Source of the DNA: Thauera sp. 28
GTDB lineage: Bacteria; Pseudomonadota; Gammaproteobacteria; Burkholderiales; Rhodocyclaceae
Length of the DNA stretch: 64,000 nucleotides
Reading direction: 5' to 3'
Assembly (NCBI RefSeq): GCF_000310145.2
Contig: NZ_AMXA01000010.1
Coordinates: 1 to 64,000 of the forward strand
The translations under genes and the position numbers were made by a program. This document shows positions 38,252-46,914 of this stretch, piece by piece; position 1 is the first letter of the stretch, and each line of letters begins with the position of its first letter. The notes beneath the pieces are model-generated. The model did not search any database and was not told the origin of the DNA. It saw only the letters and a program-made list of their open reading frames with translations.

Positions 38252-38549
38252 GCGCCCAGCCTTCGGCACGCCGGTGCTGTGTGGGCGGCTTGCTTCTTTC
38301 GACTTCGCGGGAACGAGTGGGCTCGTGGCGAATGGGGAGCCCAGACATCGGCGCCGACTACGGCCCGGTTGCCGTCTGTCGTGTCCCCAAATAGATGGAG
38401 ACTGGGTTACGCTTGCAATCCCGCCAGGATATGCAAAGGAGCTAAGAATTGTCTTACCCCCCTCCGCAACACGGCACGGCAGTACGCCGCGGCCTCAACA
38501 CCTCTTCCTCGCCCGCGCAGCGGCACCGGCGCGGTCGCAACGCGGTACC
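38252..38549. other. Intergenic region with low-GC patch, no gene called
   Basis: This 298-nt gap separates cobF from the metallohydrolase. Bases around 38390-38450 are clearly richer in A and T than their surroundings. An AAGGAG at 38436-38441 is followed 7 nt later by a TTG (38449) that is out of frame with the downstream enzyme. I see no RNA gene or clear promoter. It could be an N-terminal remnant, a transferred fragment or an ordinary promoter region. Confidence 0.5.
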
Positions 38550-39548
38550 TTGGCCCGCGCGGCAGCCAGCATCGCACTCGGCGTCGCCTTGTTCGCAGCT
38601 GCGCCGCTGAGCGGCGTTCCGCTTGGCGGGGCGAGCGCTCTTGCCGCGCCTCCAGCCCAGATCAAGACACAGGTGCCCGGCTACTATCGCCTTGGGCTTG
38701 GCAGCTTCGAAGTCACCGCCTTGTACGACGGCTTCGTCGATCTGCATGTCGGATTGCTCAAGGGCATGGGGGTCGAGCAGATCCAGTCCTTGCTGGCGCG
38801 CATGTTCCTTGAACACACTGACGGCGTGCAGACGGCCGTCAACGCTTACCTGGTGCATACCGGCGAGCGTCTGATCCTGGTCGATGCAGGTTCGGCGGCC
38901 TGCTTCGGTCCCACCCTGGGACAGGTCGTCGCCAACATACGTGCCGCCGGTTACGCCCCGGAGGCGGTGGATACCGTCCTGCTTACCCACCTCCATCCCG
39001 ACCATGTGTGTGGCCTGCTGAGTGCCGATGGCAGCGTCGCCTTCCCGAATGCGACCGTGTGGGCTGCACAGGAGGATGTCGACTACTGGCTGAGCGAAGC
39101 CGTCGCGGAGGCGGCGCCGGAGGGCAACCGACCATTCTTTACCATGGCACGACAGGCGGTCGAGCCTTACCAGGCCGCTGGTCGCTTTCGTAGCTTTGGG
39201 CGGAATGACGCGCTGTTGCCGGGTGTGACGGTGATACCGACCCCCGGGCATACGCCGGGGCATACCTCGTACCTATTCGATTCGGGCGGTCAGAAGCTGC
39301 TGGTGTGGGGCGACGTCGTGCACAGCCACTCGGTGCAGTTCCGCCATCCGGAAGTGGCGCTGGAGTTCGACACCGACCAGGACGCGGCGATCAGTACCCG
39401 GCGTGCGGTGTTTGCCCGAGCGGTCGAAGAGGGCTGGCGCATTGCCGGGGCGCATCTGCCATTCCCGGGGTTGGGGCGTATGCGCGCGGAGGCCGAAGGG
39501 TTCGCCTGGGTGCCGGCGGAGTTCGGGCCGATCCGCGATACGCGCTGA
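38550..39548 (+). CDS. Secreted metallo-beta-lactamase-fold hydrolase, methyl parathion hydrolase-like
   Basis: This is a di-zinc MBL-fold hydrolase with the core motif VLLTHLHPDHVCGL (HxHxDH), the downstream His in PTPGHTPGHTSYLF, and the metal-bridging Asp in VWGDVVH. The mature N-terminus (QIKTQVPGYYRLGLGSFEVT) and C-terminus (HLPFPGLGRMRAEAEGFAWV) resemble methyl parathion hydrolase and related lactonase-like enzymes. The signal-peptide-like segment ASIALGVALFAAAPLSG points to the periplasm. The start is uncertain: the in-frame TTG at 38550 gives MARAAAS but lacks a Shine-Dalgarno. The good SD/TTG at 38449 is in another frame, so an N-terminal frameshift or assembly error is possible. The natural substrate is unknown. 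Confidence 0.8.
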   Translation: MARAAASIALGVALFAAAPLSGVPLGGASALAAPPAQIKTQVPGYYRLGLGSFEVTALYDGFVDLHVGLLKGMGVEQIQSLLARMFLEHTDGVQTAVNAYLVHTGERLILVDAGSAACFGPTLGQVVANIRAAGYAPEAVDTVLLTHLHPDHVCGLLSADGSVAFPNATVWAAQEDVDYWLSEAVAEAAPEGNRPFFTMARQAVEPYQAAGRFRSFGRNDALLPGVTVIPTPGHTPGHTSYLFDSGGQKLLVWGDVVHSHSVQFRHPEVALEFDTDQDAAISTRRAVFARAVEEGWRIAGAHLPFPGLGRMRAEAEGFAWVPAEFGPIRDTR

Positions 39549-39552
39549 GCAC

Positions 39553-39589
39553 ATCCAGCAGAGCTCCCCGCTATGAGGGCTGCTCTGCT
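39553..39589. terminator. Hairpin between convergent genes, likely bidirectional terminator
   Basis: CCAGCAGAGC (39553-39562) and GCTCTGCTGG (39580-39589) are perfectly complementary 10-nt arms around a 17-nt loop. They begin 5 nt after the metallohydrolase stop and lie 40 nt after the mksB stop. There is no long T-run on either strand. Confidence 0.6.
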
Positions 39590-39628
39590 GGCTTCGGGTT
39601 TGGGCGACCGGGCAGTAAGGGAGGCTCC

Positions 39629-42421
39629 TTAGTTTACTGCGCGCTGCAGGATTCCGATCGGCGGCGCCCAGTCGCTCGCCGGCTGTTTCTTGCGCGTCAC
39701 CAGCGTGAGCTGCGCGGGTGCGAACACGTTGGCGTTGTGGGTCACCGGCGTCGTGATCAGGTACTGCGCACGGGTGGCACGCAGGAAGGTGCCGACGCGG
39801 TCGATGTTGGCGACGTCCAGATGCGCGAAGGGTTCGTCGATGAACACGAAGCCGCCAGGGCGCGCTTCGTCCATGAGCAGGCCGATGAGCAGGATCAGCG
39901 ACTTCATGACCTGCTGGCCACCCGAGGCCTCGCCGTCGTTGAGGCCCACTGCGCCCTTGCGGTCGAAGTCGAAACGCACCTCCAGGCCGGCCTGGGCGAG
40001 CGAGAGGTCGTCGTTTTCCAGGTGCGGCGTGGGGCAGTCGACGTTGACGTTGGCGAGTTCGCCGAGCGCCTTCAGGTTCTTCGCGTACTGGCGCACCGTG
40101 GCGCGCAGTTTGGCGATGTAGGCGGCGCGCGCATTGTCGGTGTGCAGGCGTGCGGTGGTGCAGTAGCCCTGGCGGTTGAGGTAGTCGCGCTCGCGCAGTG
40201 CGACGTCGGCGCCTAGGCGGTCGCGCACGACCAGTACGGCAGGGTCGGTGATCCAGTCGCCTTCGTCGAGGTGGCGGCGCAGGCGATCGAGCTGGAGTCG
40301 CGCGCCGCGTGCGTCGCCGTACTTGTCGGCAAGCAGGGCGAGTTCGTTGGGCTCCAACCAGTGTGCGGCCATACCGTGCCGGCGGTGGCGCAGCTTGACG
40401 ATGCGCTCGGCCTGGGCGTGGCGGCGCGGGCCGTGCTCGCGGGCGATGTCCGCCAGGCGCAGATCGACTGCCTTGAGCTCGCGGGTGCGGCGTTCGAGCT
40501 CGATCTGGATGCCGTTGAGCTTGTCCGAGAGACGGTCCATCTCGCCGCGTGTGTCGCTGCGTGCGGCGATGGCTTCGGTGAGCGCCTTGCGTGCGGCAGG
40601 CAGCTCGGCCTCGGCGCTGGCGTAGGCCTCGCTGCGGGCGGCGAGCAGTTGTGCCGACTGCAGGCCGAGCAGGCCCTGGCGGATGGTGGTGAGGCGCGCG
40701 GCGGCGGCGTCGAGCTTGGGGCGCAGGGCCTGGAGCTGTTTGTCGAGCGCGCTGATCTCGTCCTGCAGCGCGGCGATGCGCGACTGGCGGGCGAGCTCGC
40801 CGAAGTGGAACTCCTGCGGCCGGCCGAGATGGCGGGCGCCGCGGCGCTCGCGGTGGTAGCCGTCGCGGGTGATCCATTCCTGCTCGCGCGGCAGGTCGCG
40901 TGCCGCCTCGGCATTGTCGACGCGGCGGATGCGGTTGAGCAGATCGGTGAGCCAGCGCGGCACCGCGGCGCTGAACTCGACCACTTCGGCCAAGCTCATG
41001 CCGCGCGGCGGTGGTGCGTGCTCGCGTTCGGCGACGATGAAGTGGCGGAAGCGTTCGCGCTCGCCGATCGCCCAGGCGGCATGGCGGTCGCCTTCGCGCT
41101 CGAGCAGGATGAGGTGGCGGTATGGACGCAGGATGGCTTCGAGCGCAGCCTGCCAGGCCGGGTCGGTCACTTCGACCACTTCGGCGAGGCTGCGATGGGC
41201 GATGCCTTCGGCTGTCAGCTTGACGCGGAAGCGCGCGACCTCGGCGTCGCCCGGCGGGCCGGCGCGGTTGCGCTCGCCGCGCAGGGTGTCGGTCTTGTCC
41301 TCGAAGGCGGCGAGCAGTTCGCGTTCCTTGCGGCGCAGGCCGGCGAGCGCGGCGTCGGCGTCCTCGTGCTCCTTCTCAAGCGCGAGCGCGTCGGCGCCAT
41401 GCTCGCTGGCGAGCTGGGCGCGCAGCACGTCGCGCTCGGCGAGCAGTTTCTCCAGGTCGCGCACGCGGTCGTGGGCGGCGAGATAGTGCTGCTCGGATGC
41501 GCTGTCCGCCTCCCTGAGGCGCTTGCGCTCGGCCTGCACGGCTTCCTGCTCGGACCGCACCAGTTCGAGGCGCTGGCGCGATTCGCGCTGCTCGACGAGC
41601 TTCTCGGCGCGCTCGCGGCCAACGCGCTGCAGGGCTTCGCGTTCGCTGGCGATCTCGCGCTCGAGTTCGGCAATCTCGAGTCGGGGGACGATCTCGGCTT
41701 CCAGCGCCTGCACTTCGTCGGCGAGCTGCTTCCATTCCAGGAAGCGGTTGGCCTCTGCCTTTTTCTCCTCAGCCTGGGTCTTGAGTCGGTCGAGGTCGAT
41801 GCCGAGCTCGTCGAGTTCGCGTTCGGCCGACTTCTGCTCCTCGCGTGCGGCCTGGTAGTTGTCCAGCACCTCCTTGTCGCCGAAGACGTCGAAGACGAGC
41901 TCCAGCAACGCTTTGGGCGAGTATTCGCACAGCTTGTCGGTGTCGCCCTGTTCGAGCGCCAGCACCTTGGTGATGGCCGGTGTCAGGCCGCCCCAGGCCA
42001 GCCGGTTCTGGTAGTCGCGCAGGCCGACCCAGTCATTGGTCTGTTCGAGCGCCTCGATGGGCACGTTGCCATCGACGATGGTGTAGTCGCGGATCCATTC
42101 GCCGCCAGCCTTGCGGATGCGGCAGGCGAGCGTGACCTCGTCGGCCAGGCAGGGAAAGAAGGGGCGCTTGCCGCTGTGGCCGGGCTGGTTTGCGACCACG
42201 GCGCGGATCCAGGCGAAGCTGCGGTCGGCGCGGCGCACATAGCGGCGGAAGTCGCGCTTGCCCGAGCAGCGCAGTGCGAACAGGGTGCGCAGGGCGTCGA
42301 GCAGCGTGGTCTTGCCCGAGCCGTTGGGGCCGACGATGGTGATGATCTGGGCGTCCAGCGGCAGGGTGAAGCGCCGCCAGAAGTCCCAGTGGACGAGCTC
42401 GAGGGTCTTGATGTGGAACAT
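39629..42421 (-). CDS. mksB: SMC-like condensin ATPase, MksB-like
   Basis: This 930-residue SMC-family ATPase has Walker A ITIVGPNGSGKTTLLDALRT (GPNGSGKT about 31-38). A coiled-coil arm covers about 170-375, a hinge-like globular part about 400-530 (LAEVVEVTDPAWQAALEAIL), and a returning coil follows. The C-terminal ATPase lobe has signature ASGGQQVMKSL (about 833) and Walker B GGFVFIDEPFAHLD (about 858-869). Length and gene set fit MksB of the MksBEF condensin rather than MukB (about 1480) or JetC (about 1100). The kleisin-like and MukE-like partners are just upstream with trmA inserted between. A role in chromosome organisation or plasmid defence is inferred. No nuclease subunit (JetD/MksG) is next to it. 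Confidence 0.78.
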   Translation of the reverse strand: MFHIKTLELVHWDFWRRFTLPLDAQIITIVGPNGSGKTTLLDALRTLFALRCSGKRDFRRYVRRADRSFAWIRAVVANQPGHSGKRPFFPCLADEVTLACRIRKAGGEWIRDYTIVDGNVPIEALEQTNDWVGLRDYQNRLAWGGLTPAITKVLALEQGDTDKLCEYSPKALLELVFDVFGDKEVLDNYQAAREEQKSAERELDELGIDLDRLKTQAEEKKAEANRFLEWKQLADEVQALEAEIVPRLEIAELEREIASEREALQRVGRERAEKLVEQRESRQRLELVRSEQEAVQAERKRLREADSASEQHYLAAHDRVRDLEKLLAERDVLRAQLASEHGADALALEKEHEDADAALAGLRRKERELLAAFEDKTDTLRGERNRAGPPGDAEVARFRVKLTAEGIAHRSLAEVVEVTDPAWQAALEAILRPYRHLILLEREGDRHAAWAIGERERFRHFIVAEREHAPPPRGMSLAEVVEFSAAVPRWLTDLLNRIRRVDNAEAARDLPREQEWITRDGYHRERRGARHLGRPQEFHFGELARQSRIAALQDEISALDKQLQALRPKLDAAAARLTTIRQGLLGLQSAQLLAARSEAYASAEAELPAARKALTEAIAARSDTRGEMDRLSDKLNGIQIELERRTRELKAVDLRLADIAREHGPRRHAQAERIVKLRHRRHGMAAHWLEPNELALLADKYGDARGARLQLDRLRRHLDEGDWITDPAVLVVRDRLGADVALRERDYLNRQGYCTTARLHTDNARAAYIAKLRATVRQYAKNLKALGELANVNVDCPTPHLENDDLSLAQAGLEVRFDFDRKGAVGLNDGEASGGQQVMKSLILLIGLLMDEARPGGFVFIDEPFAHLDVANIDRVGTFLRATRAQYLITTPVTHNANVFAPAQLTLVTRKKQPASDWAPPIGILQRAVN

Positions 42422-42442
42422 GGGCCTGGGTCGCGGTGAGGT

Positions 42443-43531
42443 TCAGCGCCGCTGCAGCAGCAGCCCGCACTCGAGGTGGTGGGTGTAGGGGAACTGGTCG
42501 AATGCCGCCGCCGCCGCGATGCGGTGGGTGGCGGCGAGCGCAGCCACGTTGGCGCGCAGCGTCTCGGGGTTGCAGGAGATGTAGAGGATGCTGTCGAAAC
42601 GCTTCGCCAGCGCGATCGTGCCGTCATCGAGGCCGGCACGCGGCGGGTCGACGAAAAGGGTGGAGAAGCGGTAGCCGGCGAGATCGACGCCCTGCATGCG
42701 GCGGTATTCGCGGCCACCGGCCAGCGCGTCGCTGATCTCCTCGCTCGCCATGCGCACCATGGTGACGTTGCCGATGTCATTGTCGGCGAGGTTGGTGTGG
42801 GCGGCGCGCACCGAAGTCTTGCTCATCTCGGTGGCGAGCACGCGGTCGAACAGCGGCGCCAGCGCCACGGTGAAGTTGCCGTTGCCGCAGTACAGTTCGA
42901 GCAGGTCGCCACCCAGGCCCCTGGCCTGCGCACGCGCCCATGACAGCATGTGCTGGTTAACCCCAGCGTTCGGCTGGGTGAAGCTGCCCTCGAACTGCTG
43001 GTAGCGCAGGCGCTGGCCGTCGACAACGAGCGCTTCCTGAACCCAGTCGCGCTCGAGCACGATCTTCTGCTTGCGGCTGCGGCCGATCACCTGAATGCCC
43101 AGCGCGGCGGCGAGCGCGCGCGCAGCGGCCTCCCAGGCCTCGTCGAGCGGACGGTGATAGACAAGGCTCACCAGGCATTCACCGCTCAGGGTGGCGAGGA
43201 ACTCGACCTGGAAGATCTTGCGGCGCAAGGCCTCGCTGGCCTGGATGGCGTCGCGCAGGCGCGGCATGAGGCCGGCGATGGGTTCGGCGGCAGCAGGAAA
43301 GCTGTCGATCAGGATGGGCTGCCTAGGATCGGCGCTGTCGAACATCGCATAGTCGATGCGGCCGTCGTGGTGCCACAGGCGGAATTCGGCACGCAGGCGA
43401 TAGTGCAGCGGCGCTGAGCGGAAGACGGTGGGTTCGGGCAGTGCAAACTCGGCGAAGTCGGCGCTGTAGCGCGCGAGCTTGGCGGCGAGCTGCGCTTCGT
43501 AGTGCGCGGGGTCGATGACGGGCAGGGGCAT
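42443..43531 (-). CDS. trmA: tRNA (uracil-5-)-methyltransferase TrmA
   Basis: This 362-residue enzyme makes m5U54 in the T-loop of tRNA (and tmRNA). It shows FRLWHHDGRIDYAMFD near the N-terminus, GSFTQPNAGVNQHML, the SAM motif LLELYCGNGNFTVAL, VDPPRAGLDDGT and the catalytic Cys in ILYISCNPETL. The start MPLPVIDPAHYEAQLAAKLA at 43531 gives family length; the open frame further upstream overlaps mksE. It begins 4 nt after the mksE stop and ends 21 nt before mksB, so it is embedded in the condensin operon. Confidence 0.95.
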   Translation of the reverse strand: MPLPVIDPAHYEAQLAAKLARYSADFAEFALPEPTVFRSAPLHYRLRAEFRLWHHDGRIDYAMFDSADPRQPILIDSFPAAAEPIAGLMPRLRDAIQASEALRRKIFQVEFLATLSGECLVSLVYHRPLDEAWEAAARALAAALGIQVIGRSRKQKIVLERDWVQEALVVDGQRLRYQQFEGSFTQPNAGVNQHMLSWARAQARGLGGDLLELYCGNGNFTVALAPLFDRVLATEMSKTSVRAAHTNLADNDIGNVTMVRMASEEISDALAGGREYRRMQGVDLAGYRFSTLFVDPPRAGLDDGTIALAKRFDSILYISCNPETLRANVAALAATHRIAAAAAFDQFPYTHHLECGLLLQRR

Positions 43532-43535
43532 GGGT

Positions 43536-44255
43536 TCAGCGCGCCTCCTCGGCAACCTCGTCGTCGGGCAGGGCGTCGGCGAGGCGATCGGCATGGGCGA
43601 AGGCGTTGGCCTCGGGCATGGGATGGCCGGCGGCGGCGAGTACCTCGCCGAGCGTGCCGTGGATGATGCGATCGGCCATCACGCGGTAGTCGAGCGCGAG
43701 GTCGAGCAGCGGACCTTCGCTGATGAGGCCGTTGCGGCGTTCGATGAAGCCGAGGCGGGCGAGTTTGCCGAGCATGAAGTTGCGCACCTTGGTGCGTCCG
43801 CCGAGGCGGGGGCCGAAGTCGGCGATCAGCGAGGCCTCTGTGAGCGTGCCCGAGACGGCGTCTCCATGCGCGACCGGTTTGTCGCCGCCGAACATGTCGG
43901 TCTGGCCGTCGTCCACCCGCTCGCGGCGGGTGACCTGGCGCTCGCGCTTGGGCAGCACGATCAGCGACCAGATGATGACGAGCAGGGCGATCTCGTCGCG
44001 CGTGAGGCCCATGTTGCTGGCGGCGTACTCGCGGCCGGCGCCGAACACCGGTTCGGCGAGTTCGGGTTGCAGGGCAACACCGACGTGGGCGGCATAGGGG
44101 TTGTCGAGCAGGCGCAGGCCGACATCGGCGAGGCGGCGGTCGAGTTCATGGCGGAAGGTCTCATCGACCAGGGCGCGCCGCACCAGCTTGTCGTTGCGCG
44201 GAAGCCAGCGCTGCGCGAGCAGCCGCGTGGTGAGGGTCTTGAGTTCGTGTTCCAT
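43536..44255 (-). CDS. mksE: MukE/MksE-like condensin subunit
   Basis: This 239-residue protein is the probable KITE (tandem winged-helix) subunit of the condensin. The N-terminal part has TRDEIALLVIIWSLIVLPKR, and a second winged helix is suggested by GGRTKVRNFMLGKLARLGFI followed by RNGLISEGPLLDLALDYRVM. Sequence alone is weakly diagnostic. The call rests on size, position between the kleisin-like gene (15 nt upstream) and the SMC gene, and fit with MksE/JetB. AGGA lies 6 nt before the ATG. Confidence 0.65.
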   Translation of the reverse strand: MEHELKTLTTRLLAQRWLPRNDKLVRRALVDETFRHELDRRLADVGLRLLDNPYAAHVGVALQPELAEPVFGAGREYAASNMGLTRDEIALLVIIWSLIVLPKRERQVTRRERVDDGQTDMFGGDKPVAHGDAVSGTLTEASLIADFGPRLGGRTKVRNFMLGKLARLGFIERRNGLISEGPLLDLALDYRVMADRIIHGTLGEVLAAAGHPMPEANAFAHADRLADALPDDEVAEEAR

Positions 44256-44270
44256 GGAAATCCTGGGGGC

Positions 44271-45542
44271 TCAGGCTGGGGTGGTGGCGCGCGGACGCAC
44301 CTCGCCGAGCGTCATCGCCGCGATTTCGTCTTCACCGACTGCAGTCAGGGTGTCGCTGAATGCGACCTCGATCGGCAGGCGCATGAGGCTGCCGACCGGG
44401 CCGTCTTCCGGGCCGGCCTCGGCGCCGTCGGCCAGCAGGGCAAGCAGCGACAGGCGATAGCTCGCCGGCGCGAAGCCGCCGCCAGCGATGACCTGGTGCA
44501 GCGGCTGCGGCACTGGCAGGGTGCCGAGGCGGTGGGTGAAGTGCTCGAGCAGGCGCAGGTCTTCGGCTTGCAGCGTGACGCCTGCGGGCTCGGCATCGGG
44601 CGGCGGCAGTGCCGCTTGCGTATTGGTCGCGGCGGACTCGCCTTCGAGCATGGCCTCGGCGCGGTCGAGCAGCTCGTGGCCACCCGCCAGCAGGGCGAGT
44701 TCGGGCACGGTCGCGCAGGCGTCGGCTGCGAGCCCGGCAATGCGGTGGGCATCCAGGCTGCGTAGCCAGGCGGCGACATCGGAGGACGAGATGCCCGAGC
44801 CACCCAGGGTGACGCGCTGGGCTTCGATCTTGTTGAGTGCGCGCTGGAAGGAGGCGTCCACCCGCGCCAGGCGCGACTGCGCCAGGCCGATGCGCTGCGC
44901 GATGCGGGCGATGTCGAAGTCGACCTCGGGGTCGGCGAGCAGTTTGTTGAGGATGTCGGTGCCGCGGTCGAGCCAGCGCCCGTTGGCAGACAGGCGGCGG
45001 CGGGCGTCCAGGATGCGGAACTCCGAGCCGGAGGCGATAGCCTCCTCGAAGTGCCAGGAGAGGTCGTTGAGCTTGGACAGCAGGTGGCCGAGCGCCTCGG
45101 GGGTGATGCTGCCCACCGCCTGCAGGCCGGCGAGCTGGGCGGTGAGGAAGCCGAGTTCGGCGTCTTCCTCCTCGCCGAAGCGCAGCAACATGGCGATCGC
45201 TGCCACCGCATTGCGACCGATGTCGGAGAGGGCGTAGTGGCCGTCCTCGCCGATGGCCAGCAGTGCATTGTCGCGCAGGCGCTTCAACACCGTCTCGAGC
45301 TTGACCGGGTCTAGATAGGTGAAGCGCGCACGCAGCGCCTCGGGCGACCAGCGCGGACTGTCGGCCTCGCGGCCGATCTCGCGCAGCACGAGCAGGCGCA
45401 TGAGCACCTCGGCCTCGGTGCCGCGGAAGAGCGTGATGAAGGCCTCCAGCAACGGGCGTGCCGACGCCAGTGCCGCCAGTTCGGGCACTTCGTCGGCGTC
45501 CACGCCTGCAGCGAGAAAGTCGGTGAGGGGCGCTTCGGTCAA
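44271..45542 (-). CDS. mksF: MukF/MksF-like kleisin subunit
   Basis: This 423-residue helical protein has an N-terminal winged-helix-like region (LRARFTYLDPVKLETVLKRL then LLAIGEDGHYALSDIGRNAV, about residues 69-115). Long helices in the middle suit an SMC-bridging kleisin (DILNKLLADPEVDFDIARIA; QRIGLAQSRLARVDASFQRA). A C-terminal compact domain follows a low-complexity linker. It is assigned as MksF/JetA by size and by its order before MksE and the SMC protein. The start is TTG at 45542, 3 nt after the prfB stop; no ATG lies closer to the conserved region, so the start is uncertain. Confidence 0.62.
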   Translation of the reverse strand: MTEAPLTDFLAAGVDADEVPELAALASARPLLEAFITLFRGTEAEVLMRLLVLREIGREADSPRWSPEALRARFTYLDPVKLETVLKRLRDNALLAIGEDGHYALSDIGRNAVAAIAMLLRFGEEEDAELGFLTAQLAGLQAVGSITPEALGHLLSKLNDLSWHFEEAIASGSEFRILDARRRLSANGRWLDRGTDILNKLLADPEVDFDIARIAQRIGLAQSRLARVDASFQRALNKIEAQRVTLGGSGISSSDVAAWLRSLDAHRIAGLAADACATVPELALLAGGHELLDRAEAMLEGESAATNTQAALPPPDAEPAGVTLQAEDLRLLEHFTHRLGTLPVPQPLHQVIAGGGFAPASYRLSLLALLADGAEAGPEDGPVGSLMRLPIEVAFSDTLTAVGEDEIAAMTLGEVRPRATTPA

Positions 45543-45545
45543 ACC

Positions 45546-46650
45546 TTAGACGCCCTGCTTGAGGCTGGCGGCGATGAAGTCGTCCAGGTCACCGTCGAGC
45601 ACGGCCTGGGTGTTGCCGACCTCGTAGTTGGTACGCAGATCCTTGATGCGCGACTGGTCGAGAACGTAGCTGCGGATCTGGTGGCCCCAGCCGATGTCGC
45701 TCTTGGAGTCCTCCAGCTTCTGCTGCTCGGACTGGCGCTTGCGCAGTTCGGCCTCGTACAGGCGCGCTTTGAGCATCGACATGGCCTCGGCCTTGTTCTT
45801 GTGCTGAGAGCGGTCGTTCTGGCACTGCACGACGATGCCGGTCGGCTCGTGGGTGATACGCACTGCGGAGTCGGTCTTGTTGATGTGCTGGCCGCCGGCG
45901 CCCGAGGCGCGGTAGGTGTCGATGCGCAGATCGGCGGGGTTGATCTCGATCTCGATCGAGTCGTCGACTTCCGGAAACACGAACACCGAGGTGAAGCTGG
46001 TGTGGCGACGGGCGTTGGAGTCGAACGGCGATTTGCGCACCAGGCGGTGGATGCCGGTCTCGGTGCGCAGATAGCCGTAGGCGTATTCGCCCGAGAGCTT
46101 GATCGTGCAGTTCTTGATGCCGGCGACTTCGCCCTCGGTCTCTTCCATCAGCTCGACGCTGAAGCCCTTCTTCTCGCCGTAGCGCAGGTACATGCGTTCG
46201 AGCATGCCCGCCCAGTCCTGGGCCTCGGTGCCACCGGCGCCGGCCTGGATTTCGATGAAGCAGTTGTTGGGGTCCATCGGGTTGCTGAACATGCGACGGA
46301 ATTCGAGCTTCTCGATCTCGCCTTGCAGCTCGCCGAGGTCGGTCTCGACCGCCTCGAAGGTGTCGTCGTCGTCCTCGGCCTCGGCGAGTTCGAAGAGATC
46401 CTTGAGGTCGCGCGACTGCGCGTCGATCTTCTGCAGCGTCAGTACCACGTCTTCGAGCTGGCGCTTTTCCTTGCCGAGCTCCTGCGCGCGCTCGGCGTTG
46501 TTCCAGACGGCAGGGTCTTCCAGCGCGCGGTTAACTTCTTCGAGCTTCGATGCTTTCACATCGTAGTCAAAGATACCTCCGTAGTTCGCGACCGCGGGCG
46601 GCGAGGTCGGCGAGTTTTTCGGCGATGGCGTTCTGGCGTTCGGCTTCCAT
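45546..46650 (-). CDS. prfB: Peptide chain release factor 2, with +1 programmed frameshift
   Basis: Release factor 2 terminates translation at UGA and UAA. The first 27 codons ([20 protein letters not shown]..., from 46650) end in an in-frame TGA at 46567-46569. A +1 shift at CTT TGA C continues as [20 protein letters not shown] to give 367 residues, matching the family. Recognition tripeptide SPF ([16 protein letters not shown]) and catalytic GGQ ([20 protein letters not shown]) are intact. It heads the prfB-mksF-mksE-trmA-mksB run. lysS and recJ, often beside prfB, are elsewhere in the window. Confidence 0.96.
46563..46581 (-). promoter_or_regulatory. RF2 +1 frameshift site
   Basis: On the minus strand CGGAGGTATCTTTGACTAC carries the internal SD-like GGAGG, 3 nt, then the shift codon CTT, the UGA stop and C. 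This is the canonical RF2 autoregulatory signal: low RF2 activity favours slippage and synthesis of more RF2. Confidence 0.95.
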
Positions 46651-46914
46651 GGCTGCGGCTCCGGCTCAATCTGGGAAACCGCGCATTATAGCCGGAGCGC
46701 GCGCCTGCCTGCAGGCCTCGCTGTCACTGCCATGACCCCTGAACGACGTGTCATGAACCTGGCGCAGCGCGGGGACCGGCGGTCAGGTACCGGGTTCCTC
46801 CGACGCTCGCCGCCAAGCCGGACTGGAACCCGCAGCGCCTGCCCGATAACATGCGCTCAGATGTGCTGCGGCCCTGTCCTGGCCGGGCGCCTCCTTTACT
46901 TGCAACTGGGTGCC

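Noticed and set aside
40271-42439. 722-codon plus-strand open frame
   Set aside because: Antisense shadow of mksB; the minus strand carries clear Walker A, signature and Walker B motifs.
39629-45542. Wadjet (JetABCD) anti-plasmid system
   Set aside because: No JetD-like TOPRIM nuclease gene is adjacent, and the SMC protein at 930 residues is closer to MksB size; MksBEF is the more careful call.
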